Part shown: piece after piece, positions 49,546 to 58,938 of the stretch | Position numbering within the stretch: position 1 is the stretch's first letter | Layout: each line of letters begins with the position of its first letter | DNA from: Enterobacterales bacterium | GTDB taxonomy: Bacteria; Pseudomonadota; Gammaproteobacteria; Enterobacterales; Kangiellaceae | NCBI GenBank assembly: GCA_030949565.1 | Contig: JAUZSK010000013.1 | Location: forward strand, 62,001-126,000 | DNA length: 64,000 nucleotides | Direction: 5' to 3' | The notes under the pieces: generated by a model | The model's database searches: none | Seen by the model: only the letters and a program-made list of their open reading frames with translations | Told to the model about the DNA's origin: nothing | Program-made: the position numbers and the translations under genes

Positions 49546-50382
49546 TTATGCAAAGGCCAATTTCGCGCCTTCAACCTCTTCGGCTAGCTCATCCACATGA
49601 TGAACATCGACTTCATGAGAAAGACCTAATTTTACGAAGGCCGGTATTTGCGAAGTATCCAAATCGGGATAAGGGTTATTATCTTCAGTGTAACTTTGGA
49701 TTTTTGCTACCGTAACGACATCAATATAGTCTGCTTTAGGCCCCGAATCACGGCTAAAATTAGTACATCCTGCAGGAACACCAATTAATTCCTTTGGAAA
49801 TTCCCACGCCCGCATAATGGCCGTACCCACCTTGCCATGCAAGCGGTCAATTATTTTATCGAGAACTTCTTCTTTTTCTAAAATCTCAGGATTATCTTCT
49901 GCCAAGGTCAGTATCGGCAAAATACCTATTTGGTGAACTAATCCGGCCAAAGTGGCTTGGTCGGGCTGTAATTTTGTAAAATGGCTGGCTAATACATGAC
50001 TAATCGAGGCCACTTCCAATGAATGTTCCCAGGATTGTCTCAGTCTCTTGTCCACTGCATCATGAGTCGCTTGAAACATTTGCTCCATGGCAAGACCTGT
50101 GGCGAGATTTCGTACAAAATTGATCCCCATGCGGGTAATTGCTAACTGTAAATTATCCACTGAAACCGCTCCTCTTAACAAAGGACTATTGGCGACCTTT
50201 ATTATGCGAGCCGCTAAAGCTGCATCTTGACCGATTACCGATGACAATGTACTTGAATTAACTTCTGGGTCGTTGGCTGCATCTCTTATTTTTAGCGCCA
50301 CTTCCGGCAGAGTGGGTAAGGTAAGACGATCATGCTTGATTGCATCGATTAATTCGTTTAAAAATTCTTGTTCTAGGCTCAT
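49546..50382 (-). CDS. HDOD domain protein
   Basis: A 278-residue protein consisting of one HDOD domain (PTLPEVALKIRDAANDPEVNSSTLSSVIGQDAALAARIIKVANSPL, then SISHVLASHFTKLQPDQATLAGLVHQIGIL). HDOD proteins are HD-related regulatory modules linked to signalling and stress control, usually without catalytic metal residues. Here the HD pair reads HQ, so hydrolase activity is not expected. It precedes a DUF6701 gene and follows ygfZ on the minus strand, probably as a separate unit. Confidence 0.9.
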   Translation of the reverse strand: MSLEQEFLNELIDAIKHDRLTLPTLPEVALKIRDAANDPEVNSSTLSSVIGQDAALAARIIKVANSPLLRGAVSVDNLQLAITRMGINFVRNLATGLAMEQMFQATHDAVDKRLRQSWEHSLEVASISHVLASHFTKLQPDQATLAGLVHQIGILPILTLAEDNPEILEKEEVLDKIIDRLHGKVGTAIMRAWEFPKELIGVPAGCTNFSRDSGPKADYIDVVTVAKIQSYTEDNNPYPDLDTSQIPAFVKLGLSHEVDVHHVDELAEEVEGAKLAFA

Positions 50383-50440
50383 ATTTAGTCATCTTTATGT
50401 TAACGAGAAGGGAGTCATTCGCTCCACCCAATCCCACAGG

Positions 50441-51346
50441 TTATTCCTTTAAATTAAGTATAGGGGGATTTTCTGCATCCAGCATAAAATTTTCTAAGGA
50501 ATTAAGCGGCTTTTTTAACAGACTGATAAATCGGTCACCCTGCTGCGGATGATGAGCGTGACAAACCACTTCTCCGACCTTCTTGCCTTGCTGAAAGAGG
50601 GTTTTTGACTGTGATAACTCGATAGTTTGTCTATTATTTTCTGCTGAAGGATTGGATTGAGTTTGTAACAAAGCTAATTGTTGTTTTAGCTTTCCTTTAT
50701 ATTGCATCCTGGCGATGATTTCTTGTCCTGTGAAGCAGCCTTTGTTGAAGTCAACGGCTTTTAGTGAGGGTAAATTAAGGTTATGCGGTAAAAACTGTCC
50801 GCTGGATTCAGCCGACAGCCAGCAAATCTTATTGTCGGCTAACTGCCAGTACCAAAGAAACTGCTTGTCATCCTCTTGGTTTGTCTTATTTATAGATGTC
50901 TGCTGCAGGCCCAATACCAAGCAAAAAGAGGTGTGTTGGATGCTTATTAAATCAACCTGTGATTGGTTTTCTTCTAATCTTTTTTGAGCTTGTGGCTGTG
51001 AATCCTTTGAGGTGCCCTGATTAGCTGTTTCAGTGACAGTTATTTGCTCAGAGTCTTCAGCCATTATTACTTTGTAAAACACGCTGTAGATTTTTAGGTA
51101 GTCAATGGTGAGTTGAGCGATGCTTTTAGGTAGCAATAAGAAAAAATCTTGATCGATGCGAAAAACATGAAACAGAGAAATAACACGTCCTTTTGCATTG
51201 CAAATGGCCGCTAAAGCAGCTTGGTCAGGCTTGATCAGCTCAACATTGATAGTTATTTGTCCTTGCAAAAATTTGCTAGCGCCGTCGCCTTTTACGGATA
51301 CAAGACAATAATCGTTTAAGTGGAACCTAGGTGCTAAGCTTTTCAT
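50441..51346 (-). CDS. ygfZ: folate-binding protein YgfZ (Fe-S cluster maintenance)
   Basis: YgfZ is a folate-dependent protein needed for activity of certain Fe-S enzymes such as MiaB. The 301-residue protein has the GCV-T-like fold with VKGDGASKFLQGQITIN near the start and the signature motif KGCFTGQEIIARMQYKGKLKQQL, which carries the conserved Cys. It is divergent from sdhE, the usual gammaproteobacterial arrangement. A poorly conserved Gln/Ser-rich stretch is inserted at about residues 105-130. Confidence 0.92.
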   Translation of the reverse strand: MKSLAPRFHLNDYCLVSVKGDGASKFLQGQITINVELIKPDQAALAAICNAKGRVISLFHVFRIDQDFFLLLPKSIAQLTIDYLKIYSVFYKVIMAEDSEQITVTETANQGTSKDSQPQAQKRLEENQSQVDLISIQHTSFCLVLGLQQTSINKTNQEDDKQFLWYWQLADNKICWLSAESSGQFLPHNLNLPSLKAVDFNKGCFTGQEIIARMQYKGKLKQQLALLQTQSNPSAENNRQTIELSQSKTLFQQGKKVGEVVCHAHHPQQGDRFISLLKKPLNSLENFMLDAENPPILNLKE

Positions 51347-51552
51347 TGATCAGTTTTGTGCCGGCGGTTATTAATTCGAGGTCCTATACTAAACTAATCT
51401 TGATAGGCTCTACAATGCTAGCGTGCTAATTACTTTTATCTAAACGCCGTTTTATCAAAGACAATGACAGCCACCTTATGAATAGCCGCTTGGCAGTTGG
51501 CGGTGAGCTTGCTATTATCGTCTATATCCTTACCGTCACTCAAGCTAATTTA

Positions 51553-51837
51553 ATGATGAAGCAAAACCCTACGCAAAACAGCAAAGCAACCGACAGTCTA
51601 TTGCTGAGAAAATTAGAATGGCAGTGTCGTCGAGGTATGCTTGAGTTGGATGTGATTTTAGGACCTTTTCTAGCACGAGATTTTAGCTCACTGGATGCCG
51701 ACCAGCAAACCGCCTTTGTTCAGTTATTAGAACACCCCGATCCCGATCTCTACACTTGGATTATGGGTTATGGTGATTGCCCACATGAGCAACTCTACCC
51801 AATTTTGAAATCGATTCAACTGAAAATGTCACTTTAA
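51553..51837 (+). CDS. sdhE: succinate dehydrogenase flavinylation factor SdhE
   Basis: SdhE (YgfY/CptB) assists covalent FAD attachment to SdhA and related flavoproteins. The conserved segment LRKLEWQCRRGMLELDVILGPF contains the RGxxE motif required for flavinylation, and YTWIMGYGDCP is also typical. The start at ATG 51553 (or 51556) gives 94 residues, near the family size; the longer frame from 51478 adds a hydrophobic stretch not found in SdhE. It is divergent from ygfZ, and ygfX follows 56 bp later. Confidence 0.9.
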   Translation: MMKQNPTQNSKATDSLLLRKLEWQCRRGMLELDVILGPFLARDFSSLDADQQTAFVQLLEHPDPDLYTWIMGYGDCPHEQLYPILKSIQLKMSL

Positions 51838-51893
51838 TTCTAAGTTGATTAATTAGTGAGCTTTTGTAGCTATTATTATTCATCGGTTAATCG

Positions 51894-52334
51894 ATGATTG
51901 CCTGTCGATTTCCCATTAAGCCTTGTTATTGGATTTTTAGCAGTATTATCGCGGGCTATTTGCTTTTGCTGATTGCGGCCATCTATGCGATACAGCCTCT
52001 TTGGGCTATTTCTCTAGCTTTTGTTGTGATTGGCTTATCAGGTCGTGCATTCTATAAGGAGCATCTCAAGATTAATCAATTGGGGGAGGAGCTATGTTGG
52101 ACTGGCAGTAACTGGTTGGTCGATCAAGGAAACCATCAGCAGCGCTATCTAGAGCTAGACACTGGCAGTTGGGTAACTCCCTATTTCTGTTTTTTGCGCT
52201 TTAAAATGGGTGAGCAGGAAAAAACATGGTTATTTTGTCGAAAAGGTCTAGGAGAACGGCTTTTTCGAGAACTTTGCTTCCAAATTAATCAGCAGTTAAT
52301 CAGTGAACAGCAAAATAACACAAATAATCACTAA
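51894..52334 (+). CDS. ygfX: YgfX/CptA-family membrane protein
   Basis: A 146-residue protein with two closely spaced membrane segments (about 14-35 and 37-57) and a C-terminal cytoplasmic domain containing WVTPYFCFLRFK and WLFCRKGLGERLFREL. It follows sdhE as in other gammaproteobacteria. E. coli CptA/YgfX was described as a toxin acting on FtsZ and MreB with SdhE/CptB as antidote; this role is debated. The family assignment rests on topology, C-terminal motifs and position. Confidence 0.8.
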   Translation: MIACRFPIKPCYWIFSSIIAGYLLLLIAAIYAIQPLWAISLAFVVIGLSGRAFYKEHLKINQLGEELCWTGSNWLVDQGNHQQRYLELDTGSWVTPYFCFLRFKMGEQEKTWLFCRKGLGERLFRELCFQINQQLISEQQNNTNNH

Positions 52335-52348
52335 ATAAGCGATTTTAA

Positions 52349-52378
52349 TTGCTCTAAGTCCGTCAAATGTGATATAAA
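52349..52378 (+). promoter_or_regulatory. candidate rpsB promoter
   Basis: TTGCTC (52349-52354), an 18-nt spacer and TATAAA (52373-52378) form a plausible sigma-70 promoter. It is followed by a GC-rich discriminator (GCGCGCC), which is typical of promoters under stringent control, as expected for ribosomal protein genes. Confidence 0.6.
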
Positions 52379-52440
52379 GCGCGCCGAGCTGGGTATGTAT
52401 TCAGTTGATTTTATCACTAATCCATTATTCGCTCTAATTC

Positions 52441-52540
52441 ACACACTGTTCGACACACTTGTCGGGGTGCTCAATAGGTTAATCCTTTGAGTTCGACAAT
52501 GGGAGCAGTGGAAGCATAACCCTTATAAAATCAGGAGTAT
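52441..52540 (+). ncRNA. candidate structured rpsB leader (S2 autoregulation)
   Basis: The rpsB 5' untranslated region holds overlapping pairings. CGACA (52451-52455) can pair with TGTCG (52460-52464). The same TGTCG can instead pair with a second CGACA (52494-52498), enclosing a CTCAA/TTGAG stem (52470-52474 with 52487-52491). Ribosomal protein S2 represses its own mRNA through the leader in gammaproteobacteria, so this may be its target. Confidence 0.5.
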
Positions 52541-52543
52541 ACA

Positions 52544-53548
52544 ATGGCTAAAGTCACTATGCGTGATATGCTACAGGCGGGCGTGCATTTCGGACATCGC
52601 ACCCGTTACTGGAATCCCAAAATGAAGTCGTACATATTCGGCTCTCGTAACAAAATTCATATTATTAACCTAGAACATTCTCTGCCGATGTTTAATGATG
52701 CACTTAATTACCTCGGTTCAGTTGCGGCACGCAATGGTAAAGTATTGTTTGTTGGAACTAAGCGTTCTGCTAGCAAACTGATTAAACAAGAAGCCACTCG
52801 TTGTGACCAGTTCTTCGTTGACAAGCGTTGGTTAGGCGGTATGTTGACTAATTACAAAACGATTCGTCAATCAATCAATCGTTTAAAAGAACTGGAAAAG
52901 CAAAGTGAAGATGGCTCTTTCGAAAAATTAACCAAAAAAGAAGGACTTCTTTTAAGTCGTGAAATGACTAAATTAGAAGCCAGTATCGGCGGAATTAAAA
53001 ACATTGGTGGTCTACCTGACGTGTTGTTTGTTATTGATGCGGATCATGAGCATATTGCCATCGCAGAAGCTCGCAAATTAGGTATCCCTGTCATTGCGGT
53101 TGTGGATAGTAACTCCAACCCAGATGGGGTTGATTACATTATTCCCGGTAATGACGATGCGATTAGTGCGGTGCAGCTTTATCTTTCATCGGCAGCAGAC
53201 ACCATCATTGATGCTCGTGAAGCAGTGGCAACAGCACCAGCTGAAGCTTCTCCTTCGGATGAGTTTGTAGAACAGACAGGCGCATCTAATAAAGCAGATG
53301 ACAAGAAAGTTAAAGTGGTTAAAAGTAAAAAGCCTCGTGCCGTTAAAAAAGAAGCGGACACAGAAGAAGTTAAGCCAGCGGACGATGCTAAACCGGTAGC
53401 GAAAGCTAAGCCTGCCGTAAAAGCTAAACCTAAAGCTGTAGCTGAAGAAAAAGCGACTGAAGAGAAAAAAGAAACTAAGCCAAAAGCTAAGCCAAAAGCG
53501 AAAAAAGTAGCGGCTAAAAAAGACGATAGCGACGCGAAAGCCGAGTAA
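52544..53548 (+). CDS. rpsB: 30S ribosomal protein S2, with long charged C-terminal extension
   Basis: S2 binds the small ribosomal subunit and helps place S1. Residues 1 to about 225 are a normal S2 ([75 protein letters not shown]). Residues about 226-334 form a Lys/Ala/Pro/Glu-rich tail containing repeated AKPKA-type units. Typical S2 proteins are about 240-265 residues, so the tail is unusually long. An AGGAG ribosome binding site precedes the ATG. A strong terminator/attenuator hairpin lies between rpsB and tsf. Confidence 0.97.
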   Translation: MAKVTMRDMLQAGVHFGHRTRYWNPKMKSYIFGSRNKIHIINLEHSLPMFNDALNYLGSVAARNGKVLFVGTKRSASKLIKQEATRCDQFFVDKRWLGGMLTNYKTIRQSINRLKELEKQSEDGSFEKLTKKEGLLLSREMTKLEASIGGIKNIGGLPDVLFVIDADHEHIAIAEARKLGIPVIAVVDSNSNPDGVDYIIPGNDDAISAVQLYLSSAADTIIDAREAVATAPAEASPSDEFVEQTGASNKADDKKVKVVKSKKPRAVKKEADTEEVKPADDAKPVAKAKPAVKAKPKAVAEEKATEEKKETKPKAKPKAKKVAAKKDDSDAKAE

Positions 53549-53570
53549 TCTGAAAAGCTAAGCTTTTGGT

Positions 53571-53595
53571 TAGGGGGCTTTGCCCCCTATTTTTT
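53571..53595 (+). terminator. terminator/attenuator between rpsB and tsf
   Basis: TAGGGGGC-ttt-GCCCCCTA is a perfect 8-bp GC-rich stem followed by six T, a textbook intrinsic terminator 23 bp after the rpsB stop. Partial read-through into tsf would lower EF-Ts relative to S2. Confidence 0.92.
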
Positions 53596-53678
53596 AGCTG
53601 GCTTAATCTCACTAGAGTAATTTTTAAGAAAGGTTAAGCCAAAAGAACAATTTAAATTGAAATAATGTGGAGAACAAA

Positions 53679-54557
53679 ATGGCAATCACAGCTGCACAAG
53701 TAAAAGAGCTGCGCGAAAGAACTGGCGCTGGCATGATGGAATGTAAAAAAGCCCTAGTTGAAACTGATGGTGATATTCAACAGGCAATTGACAATATGCG
53801 TAAATCTGGCGCGGCCAAAGCTGAGAAAAAGGCTAGTCGTGTCGCTGCAGAAGGCGCAATTGTGGTAAAAAGTAATGAGCAAGGTAATTTTGCGGTGATG
53901 GTTGAAATCAATAGCGAAACAGATTTTGTTGCTCGAGATGAGAATTTTATTGCATTTACTCAAGCGGTAGCGGATGCCGCATTGGCCAATAAAACTGATT
54001 CAATTGAAGCCTTAAATGCAGCCACAGTTGCCTCTGGTGAAACCGTTGAGACCGCTCGAACTAACTTAATCGCTAAAATTGGTGAAAATATCACCGTTAG
54101 ACGCGTTAAGACACTGGCTGCGGATGATGGTGTGCTTGCTGCCTATATTCACGGTGGACGTATCGGCGTGATTGCTGCGCTTAAAGGTGGCGATGCTGAT
54201 TTAGCAAAAGATATCGCTATGCATGCCGCAGCAACTAATCCTCAGTTTATTACCCCTGAAGAGATTTCTGAAGATGTGTATAATCATGAAAAAGAAATCT
54301 TTACCGCGCAGGCGATTGCTAGTGGCAAACCGGCTGATATAGCAGAAAAAATGGTTGTCGGTCGTATGCGCAAATTTGCTGCCGAAGTTTGTCTAACTGG
54401 CCAAGCTTTTGTAAAAGATCCATCGACAACGGTAGGTAATTTGTTAAAATCTAATTCAGCTGAAGTGACAGGCCTTATTCGACTTGAAGTCGGTGAAGGT
54501 ATTGAGAAGGCAGAAGATGATTTTGCCGCCGAAGTGATGGCTCAAGTAAAAGGCTAA
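53679..54557 (+). CDS. tsf: elongation factor Ts
   Basis: EF-Ts is the nucleotide exchange factor of EF-Tu. The start is ATG 53679 with GTGGAG upstream; a longer frame from 53667 would start inside that ribosome binding site. The 292-residue protein has the UBA-like N-terminal domain ([21 protein letters not shown]), the core ([14 protein letters not shown], the conserved TDFVA contact) and C-terminal helices. It follows rpsB and precedes pyrH, the conserved order. Confidence 0.97.
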   Translation: MAITAAQVKELRERTGAGMMECKKALVETDGDIQQAIDNMRKSGAAKAEKKASRVAAEGAIVVKSNEQGNFAVMVEINSETDFVARDENFIAFTQAVADAALANKTDSIEALNAATVASGETVETARTNLIAKIGENITVRRVKTLAADDGVLAAYIHGGRIGVIAALKGGDADLAKDIAMHAAATNPQFITPEEISEDVYNHEKEIFTAQAIASGKPADIAEKMVVGRMRKFAAEVCLTGQAFVKDPSTTVGNLLKSNSAEVTGLIRLEVGEGIEKAEDDFAAEVMAQVKG

Positions 54558-54620
54558 TTGGCCAAACTGCCATCTAGCTTAATAGGATTAGTAGGAAACT
54601 TTACAATAGGAAAATAAAAT

Positions 54621-55349
54621 ATGCCAAGTTCTGCACCCACCAAAAAAAGTCGAAGAGTTCTTCTTAAACTCAGTGGCGAAGCCCTTATGGGTGCAGAGTC
54701 TTTTGGTATCGATCCGAGCCTACTCGACCGAATAGCGGCAGAAATCAAAGAAGTCATCGATCAAGGCATCCAAATTGGGCTGGTTATCGGTGGTGGCAAC
54801 TTATTTCGTGGAGAAAAACTGGCTAACGCAGGAATGAACCGAGTCGCTGGCGACCATATGGGGATGCTTGCAACGGTTATGAATTCCCTAGCCATGCAGG
54901 ATGCTTTAGAAAGAATCAAAGTGGGTACCCGAGTGATGTCTGCCATATCACTGACCGGTGTCTGTGAAGATTATGACCGACGCTTTGCAATTCGATTTAT
55001 GCAGGACTCTCAAGTGGTTATTTTTACTGCTGGAACGGGCAACCCTTTCTTTACTACCGATACCGCCGCTTGCTTACGTGGCATAGAAATAGATGCTGAC
55101 GTTATTTTAAAGGCGACTAAAGTTGACGGTGTTTTCTCAGATGATCCAAATAAAAATCCCGATGCCATATTGTATGATCATGTGACCTATAGTGAAGCCC
55201 TCGATAAAGAACTTGGCATCATGGATTTAACCGCTTTTTGTTTAGCCCGTGATCACAATAAATCGATTCGAGTGTTTAACTTGAATAAACCTGGTGCCTT
55301 AGTTGCTGCAGTGGTCGATGGTAGCGAAGGTACTTTAATTCACTGTTGA
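54621..55349 (+). CDS. pyrH: uridylate kinase (UMP kinase)
   Basis: PyrH phosphorylates UMP to UDP. The 242-residue protein shows the amino-acid-kinase fold: [13 protein letters not shown] at the start, [12 protein letters not shown] (phosphate loop), [15 protein letters not shown] and [14 protein letters not shown]. Full length, with all family motifs present. It lies between tsf and frr. Confidence 0.97.
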   Translation: MPSSAPTKKSRRVLLKLSGEALMGAESFGIDPSLLDRIAAEIKEVIDQGIQIGLVIGGGNLFRGEKLANAGMNRVAGDHMGMLATVMNSLAMQDALERIKVGTRVMSAISLTGVCEDYDRRFAIRFMQDSQVVIFTAGTGNPFFTTDTAACLRGIEIDADVILKATKVDGVFSDDPNKNPDAILYDHVTYSEALDKELGIMDLTAFCLARDHNKSIRVFNLNKPGALVAAVVDGSEGTLIHC

Positions 55350-55397
55350 TAAAATAGTGTCCTTTTTTAACGGAAAATTTGTATAGAGGTCATACAA

Positions 55398-55955
55398 GTG
55401 ATTAATGAAATTAAAGATGATGCCCAATCCCGAATGGATAAAAGCATAGAATCCTTCCGGCTTAGTTTACAGAAAATTAGAACTGGGCGTGCCCATCCAA
55501 GCTTGTTGGCTCATTTGAGTGTTTCCTATTATGGTGTTAATACGCCATTGACCCAGGCGGCAACCGTTTCAGTTCAGGATTCGCGAACCCTAGTGGTTCA
55601 ACCCTTTGAAGCTTCAATGGTTCAACCGGTTGAGAAAGCCTTGATGGAATCCGATTTGGGTATCACCCCCAATACCGCGGGAAATGTAATACGTTTGCCA
55701 ATGCCTGCACTGACCGAAGAACGTCGTAAAGATATGACGAAAATTGTTCGTAGTGAGGCTGAAGCCGCTAAAGTTGCGGTCAGAAATATCCGTCGTGATG
55801 CTAATTCAACGCTTAAAGAGTTGGAAAGTGAAAAAGAAATCAGCGAAGATGATCTACGTAGAGCAGAAGATGAAGTACAAAAAATTACCGATATCCATGT
55901 CCAAAAAATCGATGACATGTCGGCAGTTAAAGAAAAAGAGTTAATGGAAATATAG
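55398..55955 (+). CDS. frr: ribosome recycling factor
   Basis: RRF splits post-termination ribosomes together with EF-G. The 185-residue protein begins at GTG 55398 with AGAGGT upstream. Typical motifs are [25 protein letters not shown], the hinge region, and the C-terminal helix [10 protein letters not shown]. It follows pyrH by 48 bp; uppS is separated by a hairpin. Confidence 0.97.
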   Translation: MINEIKDDAQSRMDKSIESFRLSLQKIRTGRAHPSLLAHLSVSYYGVNTPLTQAATVSVQDSRTLVVQPFEASMVQPVEKALMESDLGITPNTAGNVIRLPMPALTEERRKDMTKIVRSEAEAAKVAVRNIRRDANSTLKELESEKEISEDDLRRAEDEVQKITDIHVQKIDDMSAVKEKELMEI

Positions 55956-56014
55956 TCCTTAGAGTGATTGTTAAAAGTATCGCCAGTTAGAAATTGATAG
56001 AGAAATAATGGTTG

Positions 56015-56044
56015 CGCCGTGTTATCTCCTTAGTTGACACGGCG
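56015..56044 (+). terminator. hairpin between frr and uppS
   Basis: CGCCGTGT (56015-56022) and ACACGGCG (56037-56044) form a perfect 8-bp stem with a 14-nt loop, followed by a T-containing stretch (ATTTGTTTTAG). It lies 59 bp after the frr stop and probably ends or attenuates the translation-factor transcript. Confidence 0.7.
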
Positions 56045-56117
56045 TATTTGTTTTAGAATAGTTATTTTTTGGTTGCAAAGACAGCCACTAACTTGAATGA
56101 GATTGAGACTTGTCCTT

Positions 56118-56840
56118 ATGGAGACGAATAACTTACCTAAGCATGTCGCCATCATCATGGACGGAAATGGCCGTTGGGCAGAGAGTCGAAATAGGAATCG
56201 AACTTTTGGTCATAAAGCAGGTGTAGAGAAAACTCGCGAAATTGTTGAGTCCAGCGCCAAACTGGGTATTGAATCGCTGACTTTGTTTGCTTTTAGCAGT
56301 GAAAATTGGTCGCGGCCTAAGGATGAAGTCAGCTACTTAATGGAGCTTTTTGTATTAGCCCTTAAACGGGAAGTGAAAATGCTCAACAAAAATGCGGTCA
56401 AATTGAGCTTTATTGGTGATACAACACAATTTTCACCAAAGTTACAGCAGAGTATTTTTGAAGCTGAGACGCAAACCTGTAATAATGATGGGCTTTTGCT
56501 CAATATAGCCGCTAATTACGGTGGTCGGTGGGACATTGTGAATGCTGTGAATCAATGCCTTAAGGCCGGTAAGACTAAGCAAGAGCTAACAGAGTCCGAT
56601 ATTGAGGCTAATTTAGCCACCGAAGGATTGCCTCAACTCGATCTGCTGATTCGAACGGGTGGCGAAAAGCGGATCAGTAATTTTTTAATTTGGCAAGCGG
56701 CCTACGCAGAGCTTTATTTTAGTGATAAATTATGGCCGGACTTTGACTCTGTTGCCTATGATAAAGCATTGAGCGACTATGCGCTGCGACAAAGACGATT
56801 TGGTCAAACTTCAGCACAGGTCAAACTAAAGCACAAATAA
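56118..56840 (+). CDS. uppS: undecaprenyl diphosphate synthase
   Basis: UppS makes the C55 isoprenoid carrier used for peptidoglycan and other envelope polymers. Start ATG 56118 is preferred to ATG 56097, which adds a short non-conserved leader. The product is about 240 residues, with HVAIIMDGNGRWAE (catalytic Asp), GHKAGVEKTREIV, LFAFSSENW and RTGGEKRISNFLIWQAAYAEL. The usual RTSGE reads RTGGE here; all other conserved residues are kept. Confidence 0.95.
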   Translation: METNNLPKHVAIIMDGNGRWAESRNRNRTFGHKAGVEKTREIVESSAKLGIESLTLFAFSSENWSRPKDEVSYLMELFVLALKREVKMLNKNAVKLSFIGDTTQFSPKLQQSIFEAETQTCNNDGLLLNIAANYGGRWDIVNAVNQCLKAGKTKQELTESDIEANLATEGLPQLDLLIRTGGEKRISNFLIWQAAYAELYFSDKLWPDFDSVAYDKALSDYALRQRRFGQTSAQVKLKHK

Positions 56841-56865
56841 CCAGCAATGATGAATAAAGGGTAAA

Positions 56866-57753
56866 ATGATGTTAAAAAAGAGGATTATTACCGCATTGTT
56901 GTTGCTACCAGCAGTGTTTCTACTGCTGTTTAAACTTGAGCTGGAACGGTTTTCGCTGATATTGGTGCTACTGGTTTACGGAATGGCACTGGAATGGGCT
57001 AAATTATCCATGATTGGCAAGCCTATCCAACGCAGTCTGTACGCGCTGCTGGTCATTGGAATTATTTTGGTCCTGTGGCAATTGAGTATTCCGATAGAGT
57101 TTTGGCCTTCACTGACGTGGCCTAATTATTTAGATTTTGAATGGCCGATTAGTGTTTTATTGATTGCATCTTTCATGATTTTTGTGGCTGTGGCTATTGT
57201 TGCTAGTTTTTCAAAAAATAATCAGTGGTGGCAAGTGTTTGCTATGAGAGAATTATTAGGGTTGATTTTATTGCCTGCTTTTTTCTTTGCCTTTGTCAGC
57301 ATTCGTAATATGGGCTATCAACTAGGTGATTTTTACTATGGCGGTAAACTGCTGTTATTTATGCTGCTGTTAATCTGGGCCGCTGATACTGGCGCCTTTG
57401 TGACCGGTAAGCTTTTTGGGAAAACCAAGTTAACTAAGGTCAGCCCTAATAAAACTTGGGAAGGCGTGTTAGGCGGAATCAGCCTCAGCTTGCTGATTGG
57501 ATGGTTTGGGATCGAACCGCTGCATCTTAAAGTCGATCATAAGGGGATTTATTTGGCCACCATCTTATTCCTAGCGATTATCTCTGTGTATGGTGATCTG
57601 TTCGAAAGTGCACTTAAACGAGTGGCCAAGGTGAAGGATTCTGGTAATTTATTACCAGGCCATGGTGGGCTGTTAGATCGATTGGACAGCACTATCACGG
57701 TCGCCCCCTTGTTTTATTTAAGCTTTAGTTATTTCGGTTGGTTTAATGCTTGA
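56866..57753 (+). CDS. cdsA: phosphatidate cytidylyltransferase
   Basis: CdsA makes CDP-diacylglycerol, the precursor of all membrane phospholipids. The 295-residue protein is polytopic (about eight hydrophobic segments). It ends with the family signature region: KTKLTKVSPNKTWEGVLGG, then YGDLFESALKRVAKVKDSGNLLPGHGGLLDRLDS. A ribosome binding site AAAGGG precedes the double ATG start. It overlaps dxr by 8 bp. Confidence 0.96.
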   Translation: MMLKKRIITALLLLPAVFLLLFKLELERFSLILVLLVYGMALEWAKLSMIGKPIQRSLYALLVIGIILVLWQLSIPIEFWPSLTWPNYLDFEWPISVLLIASFMIFVAVAIVASFSKNNQWWQVFAMRELLGLILLPAFFFAFVSIRNMGYQLGDFYYGGKLLLFMLLLIWAADTGAFVTGKLFGKTKLTKVSPNKTWEGVLGGISLSLLIGWFGIEPLHLKVDHKGIYLATILFLAIISVYGDLFESALKRVAKVKDSGNLLPGHGGLLDRLDSTITVAPLFYLSFSYFGWFNA

Positions 57754-58936
57754 ACAAGTTGCCATCTTAGGTTCAACCGGCTCAATTGGTTGTAGTGCGC
57801 TAAAAGTGATAGCGGCTAATTCCAATCAGTTTGAGGTGCAGTTACTAACCGCCAACAAAAATAGCCAGCGCATGTTGCAGCAATGCAAAGAATTTAGACC
57901 TCAATTGGCAGTAATGGCTGATCAAGCATCAGCCGATGAGTTAGAGCAGCTTATCCAACAAGAAGGTCTAGGCACTCGCGTATTAGGCGGACAAGAGGCG
58001 GTCGAGCAAGCCGTGTTAGCCGATGAATTATGCTTAGATGTTGTTATCGCCGCAATTGTTGGAGCCGCTGGGTTATTGCCAACCTTAAACGCTGTAACGC
58101 TAGGCAAAAAGTTATTACTTGCTAACAAAGAAGCTCTGGTAATGTCCGGTGATCTTTTTATGGCTGAAGTTCAAAAACATGGCACACTGCTGTTGCCAGT
58201 AGATAGTGAACATAACGCCATATTCCAATCTTTGCCGGTATATGATAATAGCGGACAGGTTAATTTAGCCGGCGTACAACAGATATTATTGACCGGTTCT
58301 GGTGGACCTTTTCTCGATGTCAGTCTTGACTCTTTAACCAATAAAACACCAGAACAAGCCTGCGCTCATCCCAATTGGGATATGGGTAAAAAGATTTCTG
58401 TTGATTCTGCCACGATGATGAACAAAGGGCTAGAGCTTATTGAGGCTTGTTTTTTGTTTAACCTGAGCATAGAACAGATAAAGATCGTGATTCACCCGCA
58501 AAGTATTATTCATTCCATGGTGTCTTATATTGACGGTTCGGTGATTGCACAATTGGGTAATCCAGATATGAAAACACCTATCGCTCATTGTTTGGGTTGG
58601 CCCAAGCGAATTCAATCAGAGGTTGAGCCATTAGATTTTTTTAGAATAGCCAGTCTTGATTTCAGGCCACCCGATTTTGAGCGTTTTCCTTGTTTGGCGT
58701 TAGCCATCGATGCGGCTAAAATTGGAAAAAACGCTCCCTGCGTGCTTAATGCTGCCAATGAAGTAGCCGTCGCAGCCTTTTTAAAAGGCCGCATTCAATT
58801 TACCCAAATAGCGCAGGTCATAAAAATGAGCCTTGATGCAACGCCAGTTGAAACATTAGAGAACACCACAGCGGTTTTTGCTATGAACCAAAAAGCACGA
58901 CAAACCGCTTTAGATATGATCTCGGAGCTCGACTAG
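57746..58936 (+). CDS. dxr: 1-deoxy-D-xylulose 5-phosphate reductoisomerase
   Basis: Dxr catalyses the committed step of the MEP isoprenoid pathway. The 396-residue protein shows the NADPH-binding GSTGSIG near the N-terminus, LANKEALVMSG, the metal- and substrate-binding PVDSEHNAIFQSL, WDMGKKISVDSATMMNKGLE and the C-terminal helical region. It overlaps cdsA by 8 bp and is followed by rseP 2 bp later, so it is co-transcribed. Confidence 0.97.
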   Translation: MLEQVAILGSTGSIGCSALKVIAANSNQFEVQLLTANKNSQRMLQQCKEFRPQLAVMADQASADELEQLIQQEGLGTRVLGGQEAVEQAVLADELCLDVVIAAIVGAAGLLPTLNAVTLGKKLLLANKEALVMSGDLFMAEVQKHGTLLLPVDSEHNAIFQSLPVYDNSGQVNLAGVQQILLTGSGGPFLDVSLDSLTNKTPEQACAHPNWDMGKKISVDSATMMNKGLELIEACFLFNLSIEQIKIVIHPQSIIHSMVSYIDGSVIAQLGNPDMKTPIAHCLGWPKRIQSEVEPLDFFRIASLDFRPPDFERFPCLALAIDAAKIGKNAPCVLNAANEVAVAAFLKGRIQFTQIAQVIKMSLDATPVETLENTTAVFAMNQKARQTALDMISELD

Positions 58937-58938
58937 TT

